This document shows positions 1 through 8,729 of a stretch of 64,000 nt of DNA, one piece after another. Source of the DNA: VAZQ01 sp963725185. GTDB lineage: Bacteria; Pseudomonadota; Alphaproteobacteria; Rhizobiales; Xanthobacteraceae. The stretch lies in contig CAVRXO010000006.1 in the NCBI GenBank assembly GCA_963725185.1, positions 1,178,001 to 1,242,000 on the forward strand, in the 5' to 3' direction. Numbering within the stretch: the first letter of the stretch is position 1; each line of letters opens with the position of its first letter. The position numbers were made by a program, and so were the translations under genes. The notes below the pieces were generated by a model. The model saw only the letters and a list, made by a program, of their open reading frames with translations. It was not told the DNA's origin and ran no database searches.

Positions 1-1420
1 ACCCAGGGCTTGACGGTCAACCCCTTGGCGGCCGCTTTGCGTGCCAGCAGCCCGGCCCCCATCATGACGCTCGGATTGGACGTGTTGGTGCACGACGTGA
101 TGGCCGCGATCACGACGTCGCCGTGACCCAAGTCAAAATTCCGGCCCTCGACCGGCAGCCGCTTGCCGGCTTCACTGCCCTTGCCGAATTCCTTGTCCAA
201 CGCGGTGGCAAATCCGTGCTTGAGGTCCTTGAGCGCGATGCGGTCCTGCGGGCGCTTGGGTCCGGCCAGCGACGGCTCGATCTGCGACAATTCGAGCTTG
301 AGAACGTCGGTGAAGATGGGATCCGGCGTGGTCTTGGTGCGATAGAGGCCCTGCGCCTTGGCATAGGCCGCCACCAGCGCGACGCGCTCGCTCGCGCGGC
401 CGGTGTCGCGCAGATACTGGAGCGTGTCGTCGTCGATCGGGAAAAACCCGCAGGTCGCGCCATATTCGGGCGACATGTTGCCGATGGTGGCGCGGTCCGC
501 GATCGAGAGATTGGCGAGGCCGGCACCGAAGAATTCGACGAACTTGGACACCACGCCGCGCTTGCGCAGCATCTGGGTCACGGTGAGGACGAGGTCGGTC
601 GCGGTGACGCCTTCCTTGAGCTTGCCGGTCAGCTTGACCCCGATCACCTCGGGCAGGACCATCGAATAGGGCTGGCCGAGCATCGCGGCTTCCGCCTCGA
701 TGCCGCCGACGCCCCATCCGAGCACGGCCAAGCCATTGACCATGGTGGTGTGCGAATTGGTTCCCACCAGCGTGTCCGGATAGGCGAGCTCCATCTGGAC
801 CGGCTTGCCGTCGATCTTGAGCTTCTCCTTGCGGGTCCACACGGTCTGCGCCAGGTACTCCAGATTGACCTGGTGGCAGATGCCGGTCCCGGGCGGAACC
901 ACGCGGAAATCCTCGAACGAGCGCTGCGCCCATTTGAGGAATTCATAGCGTTCCTGGTTTTGCTTGTATTCTTCCTCGACATTCTTCTTGAACGCGGCGT
1001 TGTTGCCGGCCGCGTTCACGATCACCGAATGATCGATGACCAGATCGACCGGGACCAGCGGGTTGATCTTCTTGGGATCGCCGCCCAGCTTCTTCATGGC
1101 ATCGCGCATGGCGGCCAAGTCGACCACCGCCGGCACGCCGGTGAAGTCCTGCATGAGCACGCGCGCTGGGCGAAAGGCGATCTCGCGCTCCGAAGTCTTG
1201 GTCTTGAGCCACTGCGCCACCCCCTGCAGGTCGTCCTTGGCGACGGTGCGGCCATCCTCATTGCGCAGGAGGTTTTCCAGCAGCACCTTGAGCGAGAACG
1301 GCAGGCGGGAAATTCCCTTCAAGCCGTTCTTCTCGGCCGCCGGGAGGCTGTAATAGGCGTAAGTCTTGGTCCCGACCTTGAGCGTCTTGCAACACCGGAA
1401 GCTGTCAAGCGAAGTCATTT
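1..1420 (-). CDS. acnA: Aconitate hydratase, N-terminal part (runs off the left edge)
   Basis: Aconitase of the TCA cycle, which interconverts citrate and isocitrate in the cytoplasm. About 473 residues are visible from the start MTSLDSFRCCKTL; the swivel domain lies outside the window. The order of conserved blocks matches AcnA: KVLLENLLRNEDG near residue 45, the VMQDFTGVP-like block LMQDFTGVPAVVDLAAM, then GTNSHTTMVNGL and GWGVGGIEAE. The first [4Fe-4S] ligand is the cysteine of TSCTN at about residue 443. The ATG at 1418-1420 fits the usual AcnA N-terminus. It is divergent from ccmA, as in many Bradyrhizobium-type genomes. The identification rests on direct reading of the translated minus strand and is firm; only completeness is unknown. 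Confidence 0.95.
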
Positions 1421-1737
1421 TGGTTGTTCCCCCATCCGACCGGATTGAAGCATGGCGCGGCACCATGATACCAGCAGGCCCCTATAATCGCCGGCTGCGA
1501 TCTCCGCGAGGGTTGCGTCAAAATAAGCCCGGATGGTTCGGGCTTATAAGTTCTTTTTTTGCCGTGTTCCAGATAATCAACACTTGTCAACGCCATGGCG
1601 GATAGCGGGCGGACCCTCAGGGGTCTCGCGGGGTCGCTGCCGGGGGGCATGGCAGGCCGGCTGCCGCCGACTTGCCCACATGTTTTTCCTCCGATCTCCG
1701 GGTGGCCCGGGATTGGAGCGGGCGGCGAGGGGTTTTG
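1421..1737. promoter_or_regulatory. Divergent intergenic region acnA / ccmA
   Basis: 317 bp separate the divergent starts of acnA and ccmA, so promoters for both must lie here. A T-rich run sits around 1553-1560. No clear operator, riboswitch or small gene was recognised, and the open frames here have no family resemblance. Confidence 0.35.
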
Positions 1738-2340
1738 ATGCGCCTTTTGGGATCGGATCTCGCCTGTTTCCGGGGCGGCCGCCAGGTGTTTTCGGGCCTG
1801 AGCTTTGCCGTCGAGGGTGGCGAAGCCTTGGTGGTGCTGGGGCCCAATGGGGTCGGCAAATCCTCCTTGTTGCGGCTGGTGGCCGGATTGGTGCCGAGCT
1901 TCGGCGGCCAGCTTTGCCTCGAGGGCGGGGATCGCGAGCTCACCATTGGGGAGCAGGCCCATTATCTCGGCCACCAGGACGCGCTCAAGCCATCGCTCAC
2001 GGTCGATGAGAACCTCGCATTCTGGTCGCGCTATCTGGGCGGCGGCGAAGCGACGCAACCGGCGCTCGCGGCGGTCGGCCTTGACGGCATTGCGCAACTT
2101 CCCGCCGCTTATCTGTCGGCCGGCCAGCGTCGCCGCCTCTCGATCGCCCGGCTGATCGCCATCAAGCGACCGATCTGGCTGCTCGACGAGCCGACCTCCG
2201 CCCTCGACGTCGCCGCCCAGGACCAGCTTGCGGGCTGCATGGAGCAGCACCTCGCCGGCGGCGGGCTGATCGTGGCGGCCGCCCACGGTCCGATCGGGCT
2301 GCAAGCCGCCAAGGAATTGCGCTTGGGAGGCTCCCGGTGA
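1738..2340 (+). CDS. ccmA: Heme exporter ATP-binding protein CcmA
   Basis: ATPase of the CcmAB transporter needed for cytochrome c maturation; with CcmC, D and E it releases holo-CcmE. The 200-residue protein shows a Walker A motif GPNGVGKSS at residues 35-43, an ABC signature LSAGQRRRLSIAR near residue 126 and Walker B LLDEPTSALD near 148. The frame stays open upstream to 1672, but the ATG at 1738 is preceded by a purine-rich GGCGAGGGG site and begins where CcmA homologues begin. It is the first gene of ccmABCDG; ccmE, F and H are not in the window, as is common in alphaproteobacteria where they form a second operon. Confidence 0.93.
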   Translation: MRLLGSDLACFRGGRQVFSGLSFAVEGGEALVVLGPNGVGKSSLLRLVAGLVPSFGGQLCLEGGDRELTIGEQAHYLGHQDALKPSLTVDENLAFWSRYLGGGEATQPALAAVGLDGIAQLPAAYLSAGQRRRLSIARLIAIKRPIWLLDEPTSALDVAAQDQLAGCMEQHLAGGGLIVAAAHGPIGLQAAKELRLGGSR

Positions 2341-2383
2341 ACAGGCTTCCGGCAAAGGCCCAGCTGCGGCAGCGAGGATCGCG

Positions 2384-3052
2384 ATGAGCCCGCTTGCGGC
2401 CCTGTTCGTACGCGACTTCAGGCTCGCCATTCGGGTTGGCGGCGGCGCCTTGATCGGGGTCCTGTTCTTCCTGATCGTGGTCACCCTGGTGCCGTTCGCC
2501 ATGGGCCCCGATCTCGCCTTGCTGGCGCGGGTCGGCCCGGCGATCCTGTGGCTCGGCGCGCTCCTGGCCAGCCTCCTGACCCTCGACCGGTTGCTGGCGA
2601 TCGACCACGAGGATGGTTCCCTCGACCTCATCCTGACCGCCCCGGTGGCGCTCGAGCTTACCGTGGCGGTCAAGGGGATCGCCCATTGGCTGACCACCGG
2701 CCTGCCGTTGGTGCTCGCCACCCCGCTCCTGGGCTTGCTGCTCAACCTGGAGCCCATGGCGACCGCGGCAGTCGCCCTCACCTTGCTGGTCGGCACCCCG
2801 GCCCTGACCTTCATCGGGCTGATCGGGGCCGCCATCACGGTGGCGTTGCGCCGCGGCGGCCTTTTGGTCGCGGTCCTGGTCCTGCCGCTGACGATCCCGG
2901 TGCTGATCTTCGGGGTGGCAGCTTCCAACGCCGCCATCGTCGGCCCGGTCAGGTTCGGAACCCCGTTCAGCATCCTGTGCGGGCTGGCGCTGATGAGCAT
3001 GGTGGTCGGCACCTTCGCGGCCGCTGCGGCGCTACGGCACGCCATGGAGTGA
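2384..3052 (+). CDS. ccmB: Heme exporter membrane protein CcmB
   Basis: Membrane subunit of the CcmAB ABC transporter of system I cytochrome c maturation, in the cytoplasmic membrane. 222 residues with six hydrophobic segments, for example LIGVLFFLIVVTLVPFAMG near residues 25-43. The DRLLAIDHEDGSLDLI region and the placement between ccmA and ccmC are typical. The ATG at 2384 follows GCGAGGATCGCG. The length matches the family's usual 220 or so residues. It lies 43 bp after ccmA and is almost certainly co-transcribed with it. Confidence 0.92.
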   Translation: MSPLAALFVRDFRLAIRVGGGALIGVLFFLIVVTLVPFAMGPDLALLARVGPAILWLGALLASLLTLDRLLAIDHEDGSLDLILTAPVALELTVAVKGIAHWLTTGLPLVLATPLLGLLLNLEPMATAAVALTLLVGTPALTFIGLIGAAITVALRRGGLLVAVLVLPLTIPVLIFGVAASNAAIVGPVRFGTPFSILCGLALMSMVVGTFAAAAALRHAME

Positions 3053-3221
3053 GCGGCGCAGGATCAAGGACATTGCCAGAGTTGGGCGCGACAGCCATGT
3101 TGTTGACACACCGGCATCGAAAGCACATCCCGATAGGCCCGTTGGCATCTTTGCGTGGTCCGCATTTTCGCACGGAAAAGAGGATTACACTCGGCCTGAA
3201 AATGCCTAGGAGCAACCCGCC

Positions 3222-3956
3222 ATGGCCCTGATCGATCTCGCCAATCCGTCGCGCTTTCGCGCGCTCGCCGAGAGCCTGCTGCCCTGGCTCGGCGCCGCGA
3301 CCGTGGTGGCGTTCGCCTTCGGACTCGAGCGAGCCTATTTCGCGCCCGACGACTATCAGCAAGGCGCCACCGTCAAGATCATGTTCATTCATGTGCCGGC
3401 CGCCTGGCTCGGAATGATGGCTTGGGGATTGATGAGCATGGCCGCGCTCGGCACGCTGGTCTGGCGCCATCCTTTGGCCGACGTCGCCGCCAAGACGGCG
3501 GCGCCGCTCGGCGCCGCCTTCACGCTCCTGTGCCTGGTCACCGGATCGTTGTGGGGGCGTCCGATGTGGGGCACCTATTGGGTCTGGGACGCGCGGCTGA
3601 CCTCCGAGCTGGTGCTGTTTCTGATGTATCTCGGCGTGATCGCGCTATGGCGCACGATCGATGATCCGGGCCGCGCCGCGCGCGCCGCCGCGGTCCTGAC
3701 CCTGGTGGGCGCGCTCGACCTGCCGATCATCAAGTTCTCGGTCGACTGGTGGAACACGCTGCATCAGCCGGCCTCGGTGTTTCGGTTTGGCGGCTCGACC
3801 ATCGACGAGTCCCTGCTGATCCCGCTCTTCATCATGGCGATCGCCTTCACGCTGTTGTTTTTCACCTTGCACCTTGCCGCCATGCGCAACGAGATCATGC
3901 GGCGGCGCGTGCGGACGCTGCTGATGATGCAGGCCGATGCGGCGGGCGGACATTGA
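3222..3956 (+). CDS. ccmC: Heme-handling protein CcmC
   Basis: Integral membrane protein that loads heme onto the periplasmic chaperone CcmE. The 244-residue translation contains the tryptophan-rich heme-handling motif in WGTYWVWDARLTSELVLF (about residues 117-134) and several membrane helices. Conserved periplasmic histidines are expected; one is in FIHVPAAWL (near residue 55) and another in WWNTLHQPAS (near 184). The 169 bp gap after ccmB is longer than the other spacings and could hold an internal promoter, though no convincing one was read. The ATG at 3222 is followed directly by the family N-terminus. Confidence 0.95.
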   Translation: MALIDLANPSRFRALAESLLPWLGAATVVAFAFGLERAYFAPDDYQQGATVKIMFIHVPAAWLGMMAWGLMSMAALGTLVWRHPLADVAAKTAAPLGAAFTLLCLVTGSLWGRPMWGTYWVWDARLTSELVLFLMYLGVIALWRTIDDPGRAARAAAVLTLVGALDLPIIKFSVDWWNTLHQPASVFRFGGSTIDESLLIPLFIMAIAFTLLFFTLHLAAMRNEIMRRRVRTLLMMQADAAGGH

Positions 3957-3959
3957 GCC

Positions 3960-4172
3960 ATGGATCTAGGACCTGTGGACCTCGGACCCCATGCCGGCTT
4001 TATCGTCAGCGCCTACGGGTTCGCCGCCCTGATCGTCAGCGCCATGATCATCTGGATCGTTGTCGATCATCGGCGGCAAACGCGCAGCCTCGCCGAGCTG
4101 GAGGCGCGCGGCGTCACTCGCCGGTCGGAACGCAGCGCCGGGGTTGCGGGAGAAAGCATGCCCCGGTCTTGA
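3960..4172 (+). CDS. ccmD: Heme exporter protein CcmD
   Basis: Small single-helix protein that joins CcmABC and helps release CcmE after heme loading. 70 residues: an N-terminal LGPHAGFIVSAYGFAALIV segment matching the CcmD signature (aromatic and glycine residues before a single helix), then a basic stretch DHRRQTRSLAELEARG on the cytoplasmic side. It starts 3 bp after ccmC stops. Identity is supported mainly by position, the helix and the short RRQ-containing motif, since CcmD proteins are poorly conserved. Confidence 0.88.
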   Translation: MDLGPVDLGPHAGFIVSAYGFAALIVSAMIIWIVVDHRRQTRSLAELEARGVTRRSERSAGVAGESMPRS

Positions 4173-4235
4173 TCCCGGGCGGAACAGGAAATACCGCCTG
4201 ATCTTTCAGGACGAAGCACCCTTCGGAGAGCCAAC

Positions 4236-4829
4236 GTGACCGCAGCTGAGGATACCGCAAAGGTGGGGCGCCGCCGGATGATCGTGTTCATCCCGCTGCT
4301 GATCTTCTTGGGGCTGGCGGTGCTGTTCGTCATCCGGCTCAACGCCGGCGACCCTTCGCTCATCCCCTCCGCCCTGATCGGCCATCCGGCGCCGGCGACC
4401 AGCCTGCCGCCGGTTGCCGGGCTGGCGCGTGAGGGCACCCCCGTTCCGGGCCTCGACCCGGCCGCATTCCAGGGCCAAGTCTCGGTGCTCAATGTGTGGG
4501 CATCCTGGTGCGTGCCCTGCCACGAGGAAGCTCCGCTGCTCATGCAGCTGGCGCAGGACAAGCGCATCCGCGTAATCGGCATCAACTACAAGGACCAGGC
4601 CGACAATGCGCGCCGGTTTCTCGGCCGCTACGGCGATCCTTTTGTGGCCAACGGCGCCGACGAGAACGGCCGCGCCGCCATCGAATGGGGCGTTTACGGG
4701 GTGCCGGAAACCTTCGTGGTGGGTCGCGACGCCCACATCGCGTTCAAGCTGATCGGTCCGGTCACCGCTGACAATCTCGACGCCGTGCTCAAGCCGGAGA
4801 TCGAGAAGGCCATCGCCGCGGGCGGGTGA
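4236..4829 (+). CDS. ccmG: Thiol:disulfide interchange protein CcmG (DsbE)
   Basis: Membrane-anchored periplasmic thioredoxin-fold reductase that reduces apocytochrome c or CcmH disulfides before heme ligation. 197 residues: an N-terminal anchor around residues 15-33, then a thioredoxin domain with the redox pair C92 and C95 in WCVPC. Family features also visible are GINYKDQADNARRFL and the cis-proline loop GVYGVPETFV. It is 63 bp downstream of ccmD and ends the visible ccm operon. The next gene, yciB, is convergent. Confidence 0.94.
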   Translation: MTAAEDTAKVGRRRMIVFIPLLIFLGLAVLFVIRLNAGDPSLIPSALIGHPAPATSLPPVAGLAREGTPVPGLDPAAFQGQVSVLNVWASWCVPCHEEAPLLMQLAQDKRIRVIGINYKDQADNARRFLGRYGDPFVANGADENGRAAIEWGVYGVPETFVVGRDAHIAFKLIGPVTADNLDAVLKPEIEKAIAAGG

Positions 4830-4835
4830 GTGGCC

Positions 4836-5432
4836 CTATTCGGTGACCTGCTCCGCCAGCGGGGGCTCTGGCGCTGCGTATTTGTGCAGCAGCGGATATT
4901 GCAGGGCGGCGAACAGGAAGGTCAGCGGCACCACGCCGAAGACCTTGAAGTCGACCCAGACGTTCGTCGTCTGCGTGCGCCAGACGATCTCATTGGCGAG
5001 CGCGAGCGCGAGGAAGAACAGCGCCCAACGCAGCGTCAGCTTGCGCCAGCCCTCCTCGGTCAAGTGGAAAACGGAATCGAACACGATCCCGAGCAGCGAC
5101 TTGCCGAAGGCAAGCCCGCCCAGCAATACGCCGCCGAACAGCACGTAGATGATGGTTGGCTTGACCTTGATGAACAGCTCGTCATGCAGCACCAGCGTCA
5201 AGCCGCCGAACACGACGACCACGATCGCGGTGACCAGCGGCATGATCGGCAAATGCCGGGTCAGCGCGTAAGAGACCGCGAGCGCGATCACGATCGCCGC
5301 CATGAACGCCCCGGTGGCCACAAAGATGCCGAAGCGCGAATTGGCGCCGAAAAATACCAATAGGGGCCCGAGGTCGAGCACGAGCTTGAGGCCCGGGCTG
5401 AGCTGAGGCTTGCGGGTTGTCTGGCTGCTCAT
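4836..5432 (-). CDS. yciB: Inner membrane protein YciB (septation protein A family)
   Basis: Polytopic membrane protein of the IspZ/YciB family, linked in Enterobacteria and Shigella to cell envelope synthesis and septation; the molecular role is uncertain. 198 residues from MSSQTTRKPQLSPGLKL. Helices are visible at about residues 20-35, 45-65, 70-85, 100-120 and 145-175. The motifs LDLGPLLVFFGANSRFG and FKVFGVVPLTFLFAALQYPLL are characteristic. The frame is open much further upstream into ftsY, but ATG 5432 gives the normal family N-terminus; ATG 5468 is an alternative. It follows ftsY on the same strand, the usual order in this group. Confidence 0.9.
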   Translation of the reverse strand: MSSQTTRKPQLSPGLKLVLDLGPLLVFFGANSRFGIFVATGAFMAAIVIALAVSYALTRHLPIMPLVTAIVVVVFGGLTLVLHDELFIKVKPTIIYVLFGGVLLGGLAFGKSLLGIVFDSVFHLTEEGWRKLTLRWALFFLALALANEIVWRTQTTNVWVDFKVFGVVPLTFLFAALQYPLLHKYAAPEPPLAEQVTE

Positions 5433-5499
5433 GAGGCGGGATTTAGCGCGATCCGGCGGACTTGTCATCGGGTACGACGATGGGTCGCAACATTGGGGG

Positions 5500-6421
5500 T
5501 CACGACATCCCCGCGATCGCCCGTGAAAAGTCCTTGGCCTCGAACGGCGCCAGATCGTCGATGCCTTCGCCGACCCCGATGAAATGCACCGGCAGCGCGT
5601 GCTTGGCCGCAATGGCGGCGAGAATTCCGCCGCGCGCCGTGCCATCGAGCTTGGTCATGGCGAGCCCGGTGACGCCGGCGATCTTGTGAAAGATCTCGAC
5701 CTGCGACAACGCGTTCTGTCCGACGGTGGCATCGAGCACCAGCAGGACCGCATGCGGCGCGGCTGGATCGATCTTCTTCATCACCCGCACCACCTTGTGC
5801 AATTCCTCCATGAGCACCGCCTTGTTCTGCAGGCGACCGGCAGTGTCGACCAGGAGCACGTCGGCATGCTCGTGGCGGGCGGCCTCGAACGCCTCGAAAA
5901 CCAGGCCGGCGGCGTCGGAGCCGGTCGCCCGCGCGATGACGCTCGCATGCGCGCGCGCCCCCCAGATCTTGAGCTGCTCGATCGCGGCGGCCCGGAAGGT
6001 GTCGCCGGCCGCCAGCATCACTTTGCGGCCCTGCGCGTGATAGCGTGCCGCGAGCTTGCCGATGGTGGTGGTCTTGCCCGAGCCGTTGACGCCGACCACC
6101 AGGATGGTGAACGGCCGCTCTGGGCCGATCTCCAGCGGCTTGGCCACCGGCAGCAGCACCTTCTCGACCTCGGTCGCCAGCACAGCCTTGACCTCGTCGG
6201 CCGTGATCATCTTGTCGTAGCGCCCCTCGGCGATCGCCGCCGCGATCTTGCCCGCCAGCGTCGACTCCCAAATCGGCGCGGATCAGCACCTCCTCGATCT
6301 CCTCGATCATGGCGGCATCGAGCTTGCGCTTGGACGCCAGATCGAAGATGGCGCCGGTGATGGCCGCGGAGGTGCGCCGAAGCCCGCTATTGAGCCGCTG
6401 CCACCAATTCTGCTCTGCCAT
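5500..6421 (-). CDS. ftsY: Signal recognition particle receptor FtsY (apparent +1 frameshift)
   Basis: Receptor for the signal recognition particle and a GTPase that targets membrane proteins to the translocon. The N-terminal helical part (from MAEQNWWQRLNSG) and the G domain are in different frames: the join falls near 6262-6272, where removing one base gives RADLG-STLAGKIAAAIAEG, which aligns without gaps to the usual RADLGVETALRIA region. The G domain has GVNGSGKTTTIGK, DTAGRLQ and TKLDGTARGG. FtsY is essential in nearly all bacteria, so a sequencing or assembly error is more likely than real loss. The acidic N-terminal extension is short, as in other Rhizobiales. Confidence 0.9.
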
Positions 6422-6553
6422 CGGCCGATCTTTCTTTTGATTTTGTGTGGTCAGGGCCGGAAGGAAGAGCCGCCACGCGTTTCCCTCGCCCCCACCCCGG
6501 AACGGGGCGAAAGAGCGTGAAACAATGATGGAAGCCGTGATAGCGGTTTCACC

Positions 6554-7286
6554 ATGACACCGGAAGAGATGGTGGCTCGGCTGCTCTACCGCGATGCCCT
6601 GATGCTGGTGATCGACAAACCGGCCGGCATGGCCGTGCACCGCGGACCGAAGGGCGGCGAGAGCCTCGAGGATCATTTCGACGCACTGCGCTTCGGGTTG
6701 CCACGCGCGCCGGCCCTGGCGCATCGGCTCGACCGCGACACTTCCGGCTGCCTGGCGCTCGGGCGCCATCGCAAGGCGCTGGCCGAGCTCGGCCGGCTGT
6801 TCAAGACTGGCGCGATCGGCAAGACCTATTGGGCGGTGGTGGAAGGCGGACCGCCGGCGCAGGCCGGCCGCATCGAGCTTGCGCTCGGCCGCATGGACGT
6901 GACGCGCGGCTGGTGGATGAAACCCGATCCGACCGGACAACCGGCGGTTACCGCCTGGACGGTGATGGGACGCTCGGCCGCCGCGGCTGGAAGTCCGGCC
7001 GCGACCTCGAACCTGACCTGGCTCGCGCTCGAGCCGCTGACTGGCCGCACCCATCAGCTGCGGGTGCACTGTGCCGCCTTGGGCTGGCCGATCGTGGGCG
7101 ATGCCATCTATGGCGAAGCACCGCGCACGGGAGGGCCAGGGACTCCAACTGCACGCCCGCGAAATCGTGGTGCCGCTCTACCGCAAGCGCGAGCCGATCC
7201 GGGTGACCGCGCCGGTACCGCCCCACATGGTGGAGCGGCTGCAAGCATGCGGATGGCGGGAAGAGGCGTTGGCGGCGGTCCTTTAG
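6554..7286 (+). CDS. RluA-family RNA pseudouridine synthase (apparent +1 frameshift)
   Basis: Isomerises uridine to pseudouridine in rRNA or tRNA; the exact target cannot be told from sequence. Visible motifs are LVIDKPAGMAVHRGP near residue 17 and the catalytic HRLDRDTSG near residue 56, where the Asp after RL is the nucleophile, followed by LEPLTGRTHQLRVH. After IYGEAPR the frame changes near 7129-7140: deleting one G from the run there continues as LQLHAREIVVPLYRK and ends at 7286. Without that correction the frame runs on to 7564 as unrelated sequence. It is convergent with the DUF763 gene and divergent from ftsY. Confidence 0.85.
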
Positions 7287-7304
7287 CGCGTGCGTGCCAA
7301 CTTC

Positions 7305-8576
7305 TTAATGACCCCTGCTCTTCGCCGAACTGCGCGCGGCGCCGGGCGGTAGCTCCCACCCGAAGACCGACCGTCCCCCATAGGAATGCGAAAGCTCGCC
7401 CTCTTCGGCGATCAGCGCTTCCACGGTGGGACCGCGGACCTGGCGTTCAAGCTGACGGGCCTGCTGGTCAAGCCGCTGCAACGCGCCGAGCTCTTCCTCG
7501 TGTCCGAGTTTTGCCTTCTGCACAGCCGTTTTCAGCACACCGATGGTCTCGTCATAGACCTTGAGCGGCACCGGGAAGGGGTGGCGGTCCTTGCCGCCAT
7601 GGGCAAATGAAAAGCGCGCCGGATCGGTGAACCTGCAGGGTGCCCCATGGACGACCTCGGCCACCAGGGCCAGCGCCCGCACGGTCCGCGCCCCAACGCC
7701 GGGCGTCAGCAGCAGCTCGGGAAAGTCCTGCGGCCCGCGATCGGCGGCGGCCGCCAGGTTGCCGTGCAGGCGTCGGGCAATCACGTCACTGCCGCGAACG
7801 TCATGATGGCTGGGCATGATCAGATGCGGGAGCAGCGGTTGTGCCGGGCAAGGGTCGAACCGGTCGGATGCTTCCAGCATCGCAAGCTCGCGCGCGACGC
7901 GGTCTGGACCCCAGGCGGCGAGAAGGTCCAGCTGCGCCGCCCGCGACGCTGCTGCGCGCCGGTCGGCAAGATTGACGATCTGTCCCTGCCCCAGGCCCTC
8001 GATCGCGGCGTGCGGATCGTCCACGAAACTTTGCAACCCTTCGGAATGCCAATGATAGCGCCGTGCCTGCCGGCGTTCGCCATTCATGCCCTGCTGCACA
8101 ACGGTCCAGCGGCCCTCGTCCGTGACCACGAAACCGTGCAGGTAAAGATCGAATCCGTCCTGGACGGCCGCGCTATCGACCTTGGCCACCAGGCGGCTCG
8201 CCCGCGCGAGCCTCATGCCGTTGAACCCCACCCGGTCCCCGATGGCGACCAGTTCCTGCGGGGTCTGGCGCGAATGTCTGCCGCGCCCGCCGCAGACGTG
8301 AATGCCGAGCTCGGCCTGCAGTGGCGTCAAGCCGCGTTTGAGAGCCCCGATGACGCTGGTCGTGATGCCGGACGAATGCCAATCCATCCCCATCACCGCA
8401 CCAAAGGACTGGAACCAGAACGGGCTCGCCAGCCTGCGCAGGAGCTCGTCGCGGCCATAGTGATGGACGATGGCCTGTGCGATGACGGCGCCAAGCCGCG
8501 TCATGCGGTCTGCCAGCCATTTCGGAACGTGGCCGCCATGCAGCGGCAGATCGGCGCTTCCGGACCTTCGTGCCAT
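7305..8576 (-). CDS. DUF763 family protein
   Basis: Protein of unknown function matching the DUF763 family, found in archaea and scattered bacteria. 423 residues starting MARRSGSADLPLHGGHVP, the characteristic N-terminal motif of the family. Other distinctive stretches are GMDWHSSGITTSV near residue 65, HSRQTPQELVAIG near residue 101 and LLLTPGVGARTVRALALVAE near residue 288. The latter resembles a helix-hairpin-helix DNA-binding motif, so a nucleic-acid role is plausible but unproven. ATG 8576 was chosen; a TTG lies just before it. There are no signal peptide or membrane segments. Confidence 0.85.
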   Translation of the reverse strand: MARRSGSADLPLHGGHVPKWLADRMTRLGAVIAQAIVHHYGRDELLRRLASPFWFQSFGAVMGMDWHSSGITTSVIGALKRGLTPLQAELGIHVCGGRGRHSRQTPQELVAIGDRVGFNGMRLARASRLVAKVDSAAVQDGFDLYLHGFVVTDEGRWTVVQQGMNGERRQARRYHWHSEGLQSFVDDPHAAIEGLGQGQIVNLADRRAAASRAAQLDLLAAWGPDRVARELAMLEASDRFDPCPAQPLLPHLIMPSHHDVRGSDVIARRLHGNLAAAADRGPQDFPELLLTPGVGARTVRALALVAEVVHGAPCRFTDPARFSFAHGGKDRHPFPVPLKVYDETIGVLKTAVQKAKLGHEEELGALQRLDQQARQLERQVRGPTVEALIAEEGELSHSYGGRSVFGWELPPGAARSSAKSRGH

Positions 8577-8729
8577 CAACGTCCCGCCTGAGGCTTGCTG
8601 ATCGCCGCCCCCTTGTTCATGCTTTGTACCAGAATTGCCCCGTCAACACAATTGGCGGCTTGAGAGCGCTTGCCCTTGCGACCTCGTTATACCGGCGGTC
8701 CGATCCGGTCGGTGAGGGGTCCCGCTGCC

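Noticed and set aside
123..1448. Long plus-strand ORF opposite acnA
   Set aside because: Antisense shadow of aconitase, whose minus-strand translation matches the family throughout; the plus-strand product has no family features.
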